A DNA stretch of 64,000 bases from Yersinia massiliensis (GTDB lineage Bacteria; Pseudomonadota; Gammaproteobacteria; Enterobacterales; Enterobacteriaceae). Of the stretch, positions 36,980-45,562 are shown piece after piece; positions within the stretch are counted from its first letter, which is position 1; each line of letters opens with the position of its first letter. The DNA lies in contig NZ_CP028487.1 of the NCBI RefSeq assembly GCF_003048255.1, positions 3,782,001 through 3,846,000 of the forward strand, given 5' to 3'. The notes below the pieces were generated by a model. The model ran no database searches. It had not been told where the DNA came from and saw nothing but the letters and a program-made list of their open reading frames with translations. The position numbers were made by a program, and so were the translations under genes.

Positions 36980-37710
36980 GTCAAGCATCGCAAGAACTGA
37001 TCCTTGAAACCCGTGGACTGAGCAAACGCTTTGGCGGCATTCAGGTGATCAATCAAGTCGATATGCAAATTCGTCGCGGTGAAGTGCGCTGCGTCATTGG
37101 CCCCAATGGGGCCGGTAAAAGTACCTTTTTCAAGTTACTCACTGGCGAGCATGCCCCGAGCGATGGCGATATCCGTTTCTTTGATCGGCGGTTAAATACC
37201 TTGGCTCCCTTTCAGCGCATTCGGATGGGGATGAGCATTAAGTTTCAGATCCCCGGCATCTTCCCTGAGCTGACCGTTGAGCAGCATTTGCAATTGTCAC
37301 TCAGTCACTTGCGCCCTGAAGTGCGCTCGCAGGCCATGAACGTCGATGCCCTGTTAGAGCGCTTTAAGCTCACCACTGAATACCGTCAGTTGGCTGGCAA
37401 TTTATCTCACGGCAAAAAGCAGTGGCTGGAAATTGCCATGGCGGTGTCACTACAGCCGACTTTATTGATGCTGGACGAACCGGTCGCGGGCTTATCTATC
37501 GATGAAACCTACCTCACCGGTGAACTGATTAAGCAGATGCAAGACGACGGTCTGACACTCATGGTGGTGGAGCACGACATGACATTTGTGCGCCAAATTG
37601 CCTCGCAAGTCACGGTGCTACATGGCGGGAAAGTGTTCGCCGATGGCAATGCCGCCGAGGTGCTCGCCCGTGAGGATGTGGCAGATATCTATTTGGGGAA
37701 ATCAGTATGA
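36976..37710 (+). CDS. urtD: Urea/amide ABC transporter ATPase UrtD type
   Basis: This is an ATPase of 244 residues. Walker A is GPNGAGKST, and the unusual signature LSHGKKQWLEIAMAV is characteristic of UrtD rather than of LivG. Walker B is LLMLDEPVAGLS. The ATG at 36976 overlaps the urtC stop; a longer in-frame start inside urtC is rejected because the coupled ATG gives the family N-terminus (ILETRGLSKRFGGIQVI). It overlaps urtE by four bases. Confidence 0.9.
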   Translation: MSQASQELILETRGLSKRFGGIQVINQVDMQIRRGEVRCVIGPNGAGKSTFFKLLTGEHAPSDGDIRFFDRRLNTLAPFQRIRMGMSIKFQIPGIFPELTVEQHLQLSLSHLRPEVRSQAMNVDALLERFKLTTEYRQLAGNLSHGKKQWLEIAMAVSLQPTLLMLDEPVAGLSIDETYLTGELIKQMQDDGLTLMVVEHDMTFVRQIASQVTVLHGGKVFADGNAAEVLAREDVADIYLGKSV

Positions 37711-38426
37711 ATAGCGTGGTATTGCAAATAGAAGGGCTGACAGGAGGCTATGGCGGCGGCCAAGTGCTCAATGGCGTCACACTGCAACTGCATGCAGCGG
37801 AAGTGCTGGGATTGATTGGCCGTAATGGCGTGGGGAAAACCACGCTGATGCGTACCTTGATTGGGGCCGTACCGAGCAAACACGGCAGCATTTTATTAGG
37901 GGAAATCGACATCACACAAGCGTCACCGCAGCGCCGCGCCCGCTTAGGCATTGGTTACGTTCCGCAAGGGCGTGAAGTGTTTGCCGGTTTAACCGTGGCT
38001 GAGAATCTGCAAGTCGGGATGCAATTTGTCCGTGAACACCGCGAATTCGCCCAAGACTTGCTGGAGCGCGTACTGGATTACTTTCCGATTTTGCGCCAAC
38101 GGCTCAAACAAAAAGCCGGCACCATGAGTGGCGGCGAACAACAACAATTGGCGATTGCCCGCGCGTTAGTCGGTTCGCCCAAAGTCTTGCTGCTGGATGA
38201 ACCCTCTGAAGGCGTTCAACCCTCTATCGTCAATATCATTGCCGATACCTTGGTGCGCATTGCTCGCGAGCTGCATGTTGCCGTGATTCTGGTCGAGCAG
38301 GACATCGCCATGATCCAGCGCGCCGCACAACGTTGCGCCGTGATGGATAAAGGCCAAGTGGTAGAAACCCTGACACAACAACAACTTTCCGATGATCTTT
38401 TAATGCGCCGTCATCTGGCTCTGTGA
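37707..38426 (+). CDS. urtE: Urea/amide ABC transporter ATPase UrtE type
   Basis: This is the second ATPase, 239 residues. It has Walker A GRNGVGKTT, signature MSGGEQQQLAIARAL and Walker B LLLDEPSEGVQPSIV; the last block is a hallmark of UrtE. It overlaps urtD by four bases (ATGA) and is followed after 31 bases by the formamidase gene. Together UrtD and UrtE drive the UrtBC channel. Confidence 0.9.
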   Translation: MNSVVLQIEGLTGGYGGGQVLNGVTLQLHAAEVLGLIGRNGVGKTTLMRTLIGAVPSKHGSILLGEIDITQASPQRRARLGIGYVPQGREVFAGLTVAENLQVGMQFVREHREFAQDLLERVLDYFPILRQRLKQKAGTMSGGEQQQLAIARALVGSPKVLLLDEPSEGVQPSIVNIIADTLVRIARELHVAVILVEQDIAMIQRAAQRCAVMDKGQVVETLTQQQLSDDLLMRRHLAL

Positions 38427-38457
38427 CCGGATGCCCTTAATACATGGAGAATTGCTA

Positions 38458-39447
38458 ATGAAATGGCTCGAAGAATCAATCATGGTCAAACGCGGTGTGG
38501 GTGCTGGGCGTAAACCGGTGACCCACCATCTGACGGAAGAGATGCAAAAAGAGTTTCACTACACCATCGGCCCTTACTCGACGCCGGTGCTGACCATTGA
38601 ACCGGGCGATCGGGTGATTGTCGATACGCGGGATGCCTTTGAAGGGGCGATTAACTCAGAGCAAGACATTCCAAGCCAACTGCTCAAAATGCCGTTTCTC
38701 AACCCGCAAAACGGCCCCATCATGGTTAACGGTGCCGAGAAAGGCGATGTGATTGCGGTTTATATCGAGTCCATGCTGCCGCGCGGCGCTAACCCCCACG
38801 GCATCTGCGCCATGATCCCTCATTTTGGTGGACTGACCGGTACTGACTTGACCGCCATGCTCAATGATCCGCTGCCTGAAAAAGTGCGCATGATTAAGCT
38901 CGACAGCGAAAAGGTCTACTGGAGTAAGCGCCACACCCTGCCCTACAAACCTCATATTGGCACATTGAGCGTGTCGCCAGAGATTGACTCGATCAATTCA
39001 CTGACACCGGATAATCACGGCGGGAATATGGACGTGCCGGATATCGGGCCGGGCAGTATCACTTATTTGCCGGTGCGAGCGCCCGGTGGCCGTTTGTTTA
39101 TCGGCGATGCGCATGCTTGTCAGGGTGATGGGGAGATTTGCGGCACCGCCGTGGAATTTGCCTCAATCACCACCATCAAAGTGGATTTAATCAAAAACTG
39201 GCAGCTCGCTTGGCCACGGATGGAAAACGCCGAAAACATCATGAGTATCGGCAGCGCACGGCCGTTAGAGGATGCGACCCGCATTGCCTACCGTGACCTT
39301 ATTTATTGGTTGGTGGCCGATTTTGGCTTCGAGCAATGGGACGCTTATATGCTCCTGAGCCAATGCGGCAAGGTGCGCTTAGGCAATATGGTCGACCCTA
39401 AATACACCGTCGGTGCCATGTTAAACAAAACACTGTTAGCCCAATAA
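38458..39447 (+). CDS. fmdA: Formamidase/acetamidase family amidohydrolase
   Basis: This is a cytoplasmic amidase of the FmdA/AmdA family, 329 residues. In the family it hydrolyses formamide or acetamide to ammonia and the acid. Conserved segments include HYTIGPYSTPVLTIEPGD, PHGICAMIPHFGGL, TLSVSPEIDS, DNHGGNMD and the signature FIGDAHACQGDGEICGTAVE. The ATG at 38458 with GGAGAA upstream is chosen over an earlier in-frame start that lacks a site. It follows the Urt-type importer directly, suggesting that the imported compound, or a breakdown product, is a small amide. Confidence 0.9.
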   Translation: MKWLEESIMVKRGVGAGRKPVTHHLTEEMQKEFHYTIGPYSTPVLTIEPGDRVIVDTRDAFEGAINSEQDIPSQLLKMPFLNPQNGPIMVNGAEKGDVIAVYIESMLPRGANPHGICAMIPHFGGLTGTDLTAMLNDPLPEKVRMIKLDSEKVYWSKRHTLPYKPHIGTLSVSPEIDSINSLTPDNHGGNMDVPDIGPGSITYLPVRAPGGRLFIGDAHACQGDGEICGTAVEFASITTIKVDLIKNWQLAWPRMENAENIMSIGSARPLEDATRIAYRDLIYWLVADFGFEQWDAYMLLSQCGKVRLGNMVDPKYTVGAMLNKTLLAQ

Positions 39448-39467
39448 CAACGGCACACGTCGTTATT

Positions 39468-39491
39468 CTCCCCCGATCTCGGTCGGGGGAG
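39468..39491 (+). terminator. Hairpin between fmdA and amiC
   Basis: CTCCCCCGA and TCGGGGGAG form a 9-bp stem with a 6-base loop. No T-run follows, so it probably reduces but does not end transcription into the regulatory genes. Confidence 0.55.
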
Positions 39492-39549
39492 GAACTGAGT
39501 ACTGATTATCACGCTTTTTCACCCAATTCAGACGCATAAGTAGGTGCAT

Positions 39550-40716
39550 ATGGGATCCGATACCCCAGTCAATATTGGCTTACTGTACTCCTTCAGTGGG
39601 GTGACAGCGGCACAAGAGCGATCACAATGGCGTGGCGCGACGCAAGCTATTGCCGAAATAAACCAAAATGGCGGTATCAACGGCAGGCCACTGCATGCCA
39701 TTCATTTTGATCCACAATCTGATGATGTGCAGTTCCGTGCATTGGCAGAGCAGTTAATCGTCGAGCACGACGTGAATGTGATCTTTGGCGGTTACACCTC
39801 CAGTAGCCGTAAAGCCATGTCGCCGGTAGTGGAGAAATATCGGCGGCTACTGTTCTATTCGCAACTGTATGAAGGTTTTGAGTTTTCAGAAAATATTTTC
39901 TATGGCGGGGCCGCGCCCAACCAAAATTGTGTCCAGTTGGCAGATTACCTGACGGGGCAATTTGGCGCGCGAGTGTATTTGATTGGCTCGCGTTATATCT
40001 ACCCGTATGAATGTAATCGCAACATGCAGGAACTTATCCTGCAACGCCACGATGGCGCGGTGATTGGCGAGCGCTACCTTGACCTGAATGCGCCCTATGA
40101 AGCGTTTTTGCCCATCATCGAGGAGATCGCCAAAAAGCAGCCGGACTTCATTTTCAGTACCGTGGTAGGGCAAACCGTTCCCTTTTTGTATCAGGCTTAT
40201 CAGGCGGCAGGTTTAGATCCCGCCCGTATGCCCATTGGCAGCCTGAATACATCAGAAACTGAGATTGCCATTATGGGGGCTGAAGTAGCGCAAGGGCATT
40301 TCAGCTCCGCCCCCTATTTCCAAAGTGTCAGCACCAAGGCGAATCAAGCGGCACTGAAACAGTTCCATCAGCAATTCGGGCCGGAACTCACCACGGACAT
40401 GAATTGGGAAGCCACTTACAGCCAAGTGCACTTGTTTGCCAAAGCCATGGCCGAATGTGGCAGTGACCATATCTATCCACTGTCTGCCGCCCTGCGAGGA
40501 AGCCAATTCGATGCGCCACAAGGCCGTATTCGAATTGATCCTCTGAACCAGCACACCGGACTCTACCCACGAATTGGGATGGCGAATGAACAGGGGCAAT
40601 TTACCGTGGTGCAGGAGTCACGCCGGATTGTCGAACCCGACCCGTATATGACGAACCAGATTCAGGGGGATTGGGTCACGAAACTCACGACAGTGGGGTA
40701 TCCCCATGCGACCTAG
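39550..40716 (+). CDS. amiC: AmiC-type cytoplasmic amide sensor
   Basis: This 388-residue protein has the periplasmic-binding fold without a signal peptide. It resembles Pseudomonas aeruginosa AmiC, the amide-binding negative regulator that holds AmiR inactive. Close matches are LLYSFSGVTAAQERS, LYEGFEFSENIFYGGAAPNQN, RYIYPYECNRNMQ, FSTVVGQTVPFL and FDAPQGRIRIDP. The ATG at 39550 is preferred to a GTG two codons earlier because TAGGTG serves as its binding site. It overlaps amiR by 11 bases, as expected for partners made in equal amounts. Confidence 0.9.
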   Translation: MGSDTPVNIGLLYSFSGVTAAQERSQWRGATQAIAEINQNGGINGRPLHAIHFDPQSDDVQFRALAEQLIVEHDVNVIFGGYTSSSRKAMSPVVEKYRRLLFYSQLYEGFEFSENIFYGGAAPNQNCVQLADYLTGQFGARVYLIGSRYIYPYECNRNMQELILQRHDGAVIGERYLDLNAPYEAFLPIIEEIAKKQPDFIFSTVVGQTVPFLYQAYQAAGLDPARMPIGSLNTSETEIAIMGAEVAQGHFSSAPYFQSVSTKANQAALKQFHQQFGPELTTDMNWEATYSQVHLFAKAMAECGSDHIYPLSAALRGSQFDAPQGRIRIDPLNQHTGLYPRIGMANEQGQFTVVQESRRIVEPDPYMTNQIQGDWVTKLTTVGYPHAT

Positions 40717-41344
40717 CGACAGCAGAATCAGCGCCACCGCGTTATTACTCAGCCGAGGGATTCGTTGCGTAGTCTTGCACCCCGACGACGAGGACGGCGA
40801 AACGCTCACCAATCATTTACGCCGTATGGGGTTTAAGGTGCAAGCCTTCTGGCCCATCCCTGAGCAACTCCCCGCGGATACAGACCTGATTTTCTATGCA
40901 TTACAGTCTGATAACCCCGAACCGGATGTGTCATGGCTTAACCCCCACAAACACGCCCTGATTGCGGTTATCGCGTATGAGAACCCAACGTTTATTGACC
41001 AAGCGCTCAGCATGGGGGCGGGGGCCACGATAACCACCCCCCTTCGCGCCTCAGGGCTGCTCTCGGCCATGGTATTTGCCTTACACCATGCCCAACAGCA
41101 ACGGCAAATGCGCGATCAAATAGAACGGCTAGAAAAAAAGGTGCAGGGGGTCCGCCAAGTCAGTGAAGCCAAAGCCATCTTGATGCGGATGCACAGTATT
41201 GGCGAAGAGCAAGCCTACGAGATCTTGCGTCATCAAGCCATGGACAAGCGCATCACCGTTGAGGAGATCTCATGCGCATTAATTCAGGCCAATGACATTT
41301 TCTCTTGGACAACACCCGCCGCACCCCATAACCGAAAGAACTGA
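40706..41344 (+). CDS. amiR: AmiR-type ANTAR antiterminator
   Basis: This 212-residue RNA-binding regulator resembles AmiR. The N-terminal pseudo-receiver domain lacks phosphorylation residues (AVIAYENPTFIDQALSMGAGATITTPL matches AmiR). A coiled coil (about 128-150, QMRDQIERLEKKV) joins it to a C-terminal three-helix ANTAR domain (SEAKAILMRMHSIGEEQAYEILRHQAM). In Pseudomonas, amide binding to AmiC frees AmiR to stop termination in the amidase leader. Here the target is probably the leader terminator at 33590-33631. It overlaps amiC by 11 bases. Confidence 0.9.
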   Translation: MRPSDSRISATALLLSRGIRCVVLHPDDEDGETLTNHLRRMGFKVQAFWPIPEQLPADTDLIFYALQSDNPEPDVSWLNPHKHALIAVIAYENPTFIDQALSMGAGATITTPLRASGLLSAMVFALHHAQQQRQMRDQIERLEKKVQGVRQVSEAKAILMRMHSIGEEQAYEILRHQAMDKRITVEEISCALIQANDIFSWTTPAAPHNRKN

Positions 41345-41420
41345 ACACGGATCGCTCGGTCAATCGCCGAGCCTAATATGACTTTTTCGAGTCTCATATT
41401 GCCCATTAATGAGGATAATC

Positions 41421-43154
41421 ATGTCGATAGCCCCTTTTACTGCAGCCGCCATTCAGTTTGAACCCTTAATGTTTGCCAAAGAGGCAAATGTCCGTCAATT
41501 ACTGGCACTGGTCGAGCAGGCGGCGCAACAAGGTGCACGTCTGATTACCACGCCGGAAATGGCAACCACCGGCTACTGTTGGTTTGATCGACAGGAAGTT
41601 GCGCCGATGGTCGAAACCGTTCCCGGTGAAAGCACAGCCCGTTTTACTGAATTAGCACAACGTTATCAATGCTATATCGTCTTGGGTATGCCGGAAGTAG
41701 ACCCTGCCACTTCGCTCTATTACAACAGCGCCGTGTTGATTGGGCCGCAAGGCGTGATCGGTTGCCATCGCAAAAGTCACCCCTATATTTCTGAACCTAA
41801 ATGGGCGGCCGCGGGTGACGTCGGGCATCAAGTGTTTGAAACCCCACTGGGGCGCATCGGTATGCTGGTGTGTATGGATATCCATTTCCCAGAAACTGCC
41901 CGTTTATTGGCATTGGAAGGGGCCGATATCATCTGCCATATCAGCAATTGGCTGGCAGAACGCACTCCCGCCCCCTATTGGATCAGCCGCGCCATGGAGA
42001 ATGGCTGTTATTTGATTGAAAGTAACCGCTGGGGACTGGAGCGTGGCGTCCAATTTAGCGGAGGCAGTTGCATCATTGAACCCGATGGCTCGATTGCCGC
42101 CGTGGTCGATGGCGGGGACGGCATTGCCTACGCCGAAGTCGACATTCTCCGCAGCCGCCAGCGCCAAGTCTTGGGGGAACCGGTTTTTGATCAGCGCCGC
42201 CCTGCCGATTATCACGCGCTACTCTGCGACAGTTTCCTGTGGAATCCACAAGATTTCTTTGGTCTTTACGGACAAAAACCGTTGCCTGCGGGTAAGCAAA
42301 GCCGCCTGACGGTGGCGCAGTTCCCCTCCGTTGAGCAAGTTGAAGCCAATCTGGCGACGATAACCGCCATGGCCGAAGATGCGGTGTTGCAGCAAGGCAG
42401 TGAACTGATTGTGTTCCCTGAATTAGCCTTAACGGGTTATCTCGCGGGCGCGGCTCAGGCTCAAACACTCGACAGCCCCGCCGTGCAAGCGCTGACTCGC
42501 CTCGCCATGAGATTGCGGGTCTATCTGGTGGTGGGGATGGCCGAACAGCAGCAGGATAGAGACTACAACACGCAAGTGCTGTTTGGCCCCGAAGGGATAG
42601 TCGGCACTTACCGGCAAATGCAACTTTCTCAGGCGCATCAACAGTGGGCCAGCGCTGGCGAACAATGGAGTGTCTTCGATACCGCACTGGGCAGAGTCGG
42701 ATTGCTTTTAGGCCATGATGCCTTATTACCGGAATCAGGCCGCATTTTGGCGTTGATGGGCTGCGATATCATTGCCTGTTCTGCCGCCCTGCCCGCCGGT
42801 TTTACCGCCGCCCATGTCGGCAGTACCGTCCAGCAAAATTACCCTATCCCGACAGGGGCCGATCCGCTGCACTGGCACTTATTCAGAACCCGAGCGGGGG
42901 AAAACAATCTGTATTTTGCCTTTGCGAATGCGGTTGATGAAACTCATGAACAAGGTGGATTTAGCGGTATCTTTGGGCCTGAAACCTTCACTTTCCCACG
43001 GCAAGAACAAGTGCTATGGCAGGCATCGCAAGCGGTCACTCAAACCATTGATACCCGTTCTCTGGCGGGTAGCGTCTATCCTACCAATGTGGTGCGCCGC
43101 AAAGACCTCGTTGCCATGCGCCAGCCGCATCACTATAAGTTGCTACTGAGTTAA
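41421..43154 (+). CDS. Double nitrilase-superfamily amidohydrolase, second domain catalytically degenerate
   Basis: This 577-residue protein has two tandem carbon-nitrogen hydrolase domains. The first (about 1-285) keeps the catalytic triad: E46 (TTPEMATTGY), K118 (CHRKSHPY) and C151 (LVCMDIHFPE). The second (about 294-577) keeps E334 (VFPELALTGY), but the lysine position is Q399 (TYRQMQLS) and the cysteine position is G431 (LLLGHDALLPES), so it should be inactive and structural or regulatory. The ATG at 41421 with GAGGATAA upstream is preferred over an ATG 12 bases earlier. It ends the amide operon, so an amide or nitrile-derived substrate is likely. Single-domain relatives are about half this length. 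Confidence 0.87.
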   Translation: MSIAPFTAAAIQFEPLMFAKEANVRQLLALVEQAAQQGARLITTPEMATTGYCWFDRQEVAPMVETVPGESTARFTELAQRYQCYIVLGMPEVDPATSLYYNSAVLIGPQGVIGCHRKSHPYISEPKWAAAGDVGHQVFETPLGRIGMLVCMDIHFPETARLLALEGADIICHISNWLAERTPAPYWISRAMENGCYLIESNRWGLERGVQFSGGSCIIEPDGSIAAVVDGGDGIAYAEVDILRSRQRQVLGEPVFDQRRPADYHALLCDSFLWNPQDFFGLYGQKPLPAGKQSRLTVAQFPSVEQVEANLATITAMAEDAVLQQGSELIVFPELALTGYLAGAAQAQTLDSPAVQALTRLAMRLRVYLVVGMAEQQQDRDYNTQVLFGPEGIVGTYRQMQLSQAHQQWASAGEQWSVFDTALGRVGLLLGHDALLPESGRILALMGCDIIACSAALPAGFTAAHVGSTVQQNYPIPTGADPLHWHLFRTRAGENNLYFAFANAVDETHEQGGFSGIFGPETFTFPRQEQVLWQASQAVTQTIDTRSLAGSVYPTNVVRRKDLVAMRQPHHYKLLLS

Positions 43155-43184
43155 GTTGCTACTGACTTAAATTGCTACTGAGTG
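43137..43184 (+). repeat. Three tandem copies of a 16-bp unit across the nitrilase stop codon
   Basis: The unit AAGTTGCTACTGAGTT occurs at 43137-43152, with one mismatch at 43153-43168 and two mismatches at 43169-43184. The first copy encodes the last residues of the nitrilase protein and most of its stop codon. It looks like a recent slippage duplication. Confidence 0.85.
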
Positions 43185-43247
43185 AAGGCCCAAAACGCGC
43201 TCAATCCCAGTGATGTTGGCTGGGGTTGAGGCGAAAAAACCACCCCA

Positions 43248-43265
43248 TCTGCACATATGTGCAGA
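43248..43265. promoter_or_regulatory. SorC-type operator 1, perfect 18-bp palindrome
   Basis: TCTGCACATATGTGCAGA is a perfect palindrome with core GCACA-N2-TGTGC. Two further cores lie at 43388 and 43532 in the same upstream region of the SorC-family gene. Confidence 0.75.
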
Positions 43266-43387
43266 ACCCACCACATCACGCAAAATAAAAATGTGATCAC
43301 AATCCAAAATTTGTTCGGAATAATCCTCGCCAACACAAATTACCCATTTTCATTTATTTAATATAAATCAATCCATTAAGTATTTTG

Positions 43388-43399
43388 GCACATCTGTGC
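43388..43399. promoter_or_regulatory. SorC-type operator 2
   Basis: GCACATCTGTGC shares the GCACA-N2-TGTGC core with the other two sites. Its centre is 137 bases after the first. Confidence 0.7.
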
Positions 43400-43531
43400 A
43401 ATATCGATTCGGTATTAGGGCGTTTGTTTTAGATTAATTAGGCGAGATAGAGGCGGGATGCGTTATTTCATGCTTTTGACTTAAAAAATGGAAAGTGATT
43501 ATATCAAGTCATAGATAACCTAATGACATTT

Positions 43532-43543
43532 GCACAAATGTGC
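43532..43543. promoter_or_regulatory. SorC-type operator 3, next to the regulator's ribosome binding site
   Basis: GCACAAATGTGC lies 144 bases (centre to centre) after operator 2 and ends directly before the AAGAGG of the regulator gene, so binding could block its own expression. A degenerate copy, GCACAAATGTAT, lies inside the gene at 43594-43605. Confidence 0.7.
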
Positions 43544-43554
43544 AAGAGGCTGAA

Positions 43555-44514
43555 ATGGAAAAGAGCGATGATCTACGCCTGATGGTGAAAATTGCACAAA
43601 TGTATTACGAGCAAGATTTCACGCAAGCTGAGATAGCGCGGGCACTGGGGATTTACCGTACCAGCATCAGCCGAATGCTAAAAAAAGTCCGCGAACAAGG
43701 CATCGTCACGATTTCAATTAATTACAACTATAACGAGAATTTGTTGCTGGAACAGCAATTGAAGTCGCGCTTTAAATTACGCGAGGCGATTGTGGTTTCT
43801 TCAGAAGAAGATCAGTCGCCAGAACATCAACTCCAATTAATGGCGAAACATTGCTGCGCACTGCTGAACCGTATTATTGAAAATGGCGATATTCTGGGCT
43901 TCTCTTGGGGCAGTGCGATTGCCACCTTAGTTGAGCAAATGGACACGTCAGCGGTATCACGCCAATTAACCTGTATCCCGATGGTCGGTGGCCCATCAGG
44001 TAAATTAGAGAGTCGCTACCATGTGAATACCTTGGTTTACAGCGCCGCCATGAAATTAAAAGGCGAATCACTGCTGATTGATTTCCCCGCGATTCTGGAG
44101 AAAAGTGTTATCCGTGACGGTATTGTGCAATCTCAGCATTATCAGGCGATCGCCGATTATTGGCAGCGACTAGATATTGCCATATTCGGTATTGGCTCCC
44201 CGAATATTTCCGGCAATTCCACTTGGCGTGCATTTTATGGCAGTGATGTCATTGACCACTTTAATGAAAGACAGGTTGCCGGGGATATCTGTTCACGCTT
44301 TTATGATTTACAGGGTAATCCTGTTGAAACTTATATTTCCGATAAAACCATTACCATCGAGTTAGATAAAATTAAAAAAGCCCGTTATTCCATTGGTATT
44401 GCCCACTCACATGACAAAATCAGCGGAATTATTGGCGCCATCAAAGGGAAATACATTAATAGCTTGGTGACGACGAAAGAAACCGCCGAGGAGATACTCA
44501 AGCTCACGGCATAA
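43555..44514 (+). CDS. SorC-family transcriptional regulator
   Basis: This is a 319-residue regulator of the SorC/CggR family. The N-terminal helix-turn-helix (YYEQDFTQAEIARALGIYRTSISRMLKKV, split near residues 16-44) is followed by the large sugar-phosphate-binding domain (GFSWGSAIATLV, CIPMVGGPSG, DIAIFGIGSP, AGDICSRFYDLQG, SIGIAHSHDKISGIIGAIKG). The ATG at 43555 with AAGAGG upstream is chosen over one 15 bases earlier. It lies before the PTS genes, as sorC does in the Klebsiella sorbose operon, and is bracketed by three matching palindromes. The effector is probably a PTS-made hexose phosphate. Confidence 0.9.
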   Translation: MEKSDDLRLMVKIAQMYYEQDFTQAEIARALGIYRTSISRMLKKVREQGIVTISINYNYNENLLLEQQLKSRFKLREAIVVSSEEDQSPEHQLQLMAKHCCALLNRIIENGDILGFSWGSAIATLVEQMDTSAVSRQLTCIPMVGGPSGKLESRYHVNTLVYSAAMKLKGESLLIDFPAILEKSVIRDGIVQSQHYQAIADYWQRLDIAIFGIGSPNISGNSTWRAFYGSDVIDHFNERQVAGDICSRFYDLQGNPVETYISDKTITIELDKIKKARYSIGIAHSHDKISGIIGAIKGKYINSLVTTKETAEEILKLTA

Positions 44515-44642
44515 GCATGACGAAAATAGTATTAATCACGCCGACTGGCGTGTGGCTAACCATAATCAAAATTTGGATAAATAGAGTATTGAATGAATGA
44601 TTGGCTTAATTTTAACGGTCACGTTAATGCGGGGGAAATAAA

Positions 44643-45065
44643 ATGGTAAATGTCATTTTTTGTGCTCACGGTGATTTAGCCGTTTCAATGCTAAATTCCG
44701 TCAATATGGTGTATGGCGAGACACAGAATATTACTCCGCTGCTGTTTAACCGTGGTGAGAATGCTGAGGATTTGGTCACGAAAATGCAGAATGTCATGGC
44801 GAAGAATGAAGAAAATGCGTGGCTGATTGCGGTCGATTTGCAAGGTGGCAGCCCCTATAACGCCGCCGCTCGGCTGGCCTTTGGTGACAGCCGCATTCAG
44901 GTCGTCAGTGGCTTATCACTGCCGCTGGCACTGGAAATTGCCGATAACCAACACAGCATGGATGCAGAAGAACTGACAGATTATTTACTGGAAATCGGCG
45001 CGCAATGCGTGCAGTCATTCCGCCATCAACAGAATATTGCAGAAGAAGAGGCAGACTTTATATGA
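44643..45065 (+). CDS. PTS mannose/sorbose-family IIA component
   Basis: This is the first phosphocarrier of a mannose-class phosphotransferase system, 140 residues. The phosphorylated histidine is H9 in VIFCAHGDLAVSML, and the segment VDLQGGSPYNAAARLA is typical of this fold. GGGGGAAA precedes the ATG. In Klebsiella sor nomenclature this is SorF. It is 128 bases after the regulator gene, and its stop overlaps the IIB start (ATGA). IIA and IIB are separate proteins here, unlike E. coli ManX. Confidence 0.9.
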   Translation: MVNVIFCAHGDLAVSMLNSVNMVYGETQNITPLLFNRGENAEDLVTKMQNVMAKNEENAWLIAVDLQGGSPYNAAARLAFGDSRIQVVSGLSLPLALEIADNQHSMDAEELTDYLLEIGAQCVQSFRHQQNIAEEEADFI

Positions 45066-45562
45066 AAATCAATCTGGCAAGAATTGACGACCGGCTGATT
45101 CATGGCCAGGTCACCACCGTCTGGGCGAAAGAAGCCAAGGCCGAGCGCATTATTATCTGTAGCGATGAAGTCTATAACGATGACATCCGTAAGACGCTAT
45201 TAAAACAAGCGGCGCCTCCGGGTATCAAAGTGAATGTGGTCAATATTGAAAAAGCCGTCGCTGTTTATCACAACCCCAATTATAGCAATGACACTGTTTT
45301 CTATTTATTCACCAATCCAACCGATGTTTTACGGTTAGTGGATGAAGGGGTGAAAATTAATGTCATTAATATTGGCGGCATGGCGTTTAAACAGGGAAAA
45401 CGGCAATTAACAAAAGCCGTTTCTGTTGACCAAAATGATATTAATGCTTTTTATGCCTTAGGTGAACGCGGTGTTCATTTAGATTTGCGGGTAGTCACTT
45501 CCGATCCACAAGTGGATGTGATTAAAAAATTAAAAGAACTGGAGTCTAAAGAGCGAAACTAA
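45062..45562 (+). CDS. PTS mannose/sorbose-family IIB component
   Basis: This is the second phosphocarrier, 166 residues. The phosphorylated histidine is H14 in ARIDDRLIHGQVTTVW, the class signature. The segments INVINIGGMAFKQGKRQLTKAVSV and ALGERGVHLDLRVV are typical of sorbose-type IIB. The ATG at 45062 overlaps the IIA stop; a longer in-frame start within the IIA gene is rejected. It corresponds to SorB. A 154-base gap follows before the IIC gene. Confidence 0.9.
   Translation: MKINLARIDDRLIHGQVTTVWAKEAKAERIIICSDEVYNDDIRKTLLKQAAPPGIKVNVVNIEKAVAVYHNPNYSNDTVFYLFTNPTDVLRLVDEGVKINVINIGGMAFKQGKRQLTKAVSVDQNDINAFYALGERGVHLDLRVVTSDPQVDVIKKLKELESKERN

Noticed and set aside
43292..43301. TGTGATCACA as a CRP site upstream of the SorC-type gene
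   Set aside because: The half-sites abut without the six-base spacer. Read as a single half-site it gives only about 8 of 10 matches, too weak to list.
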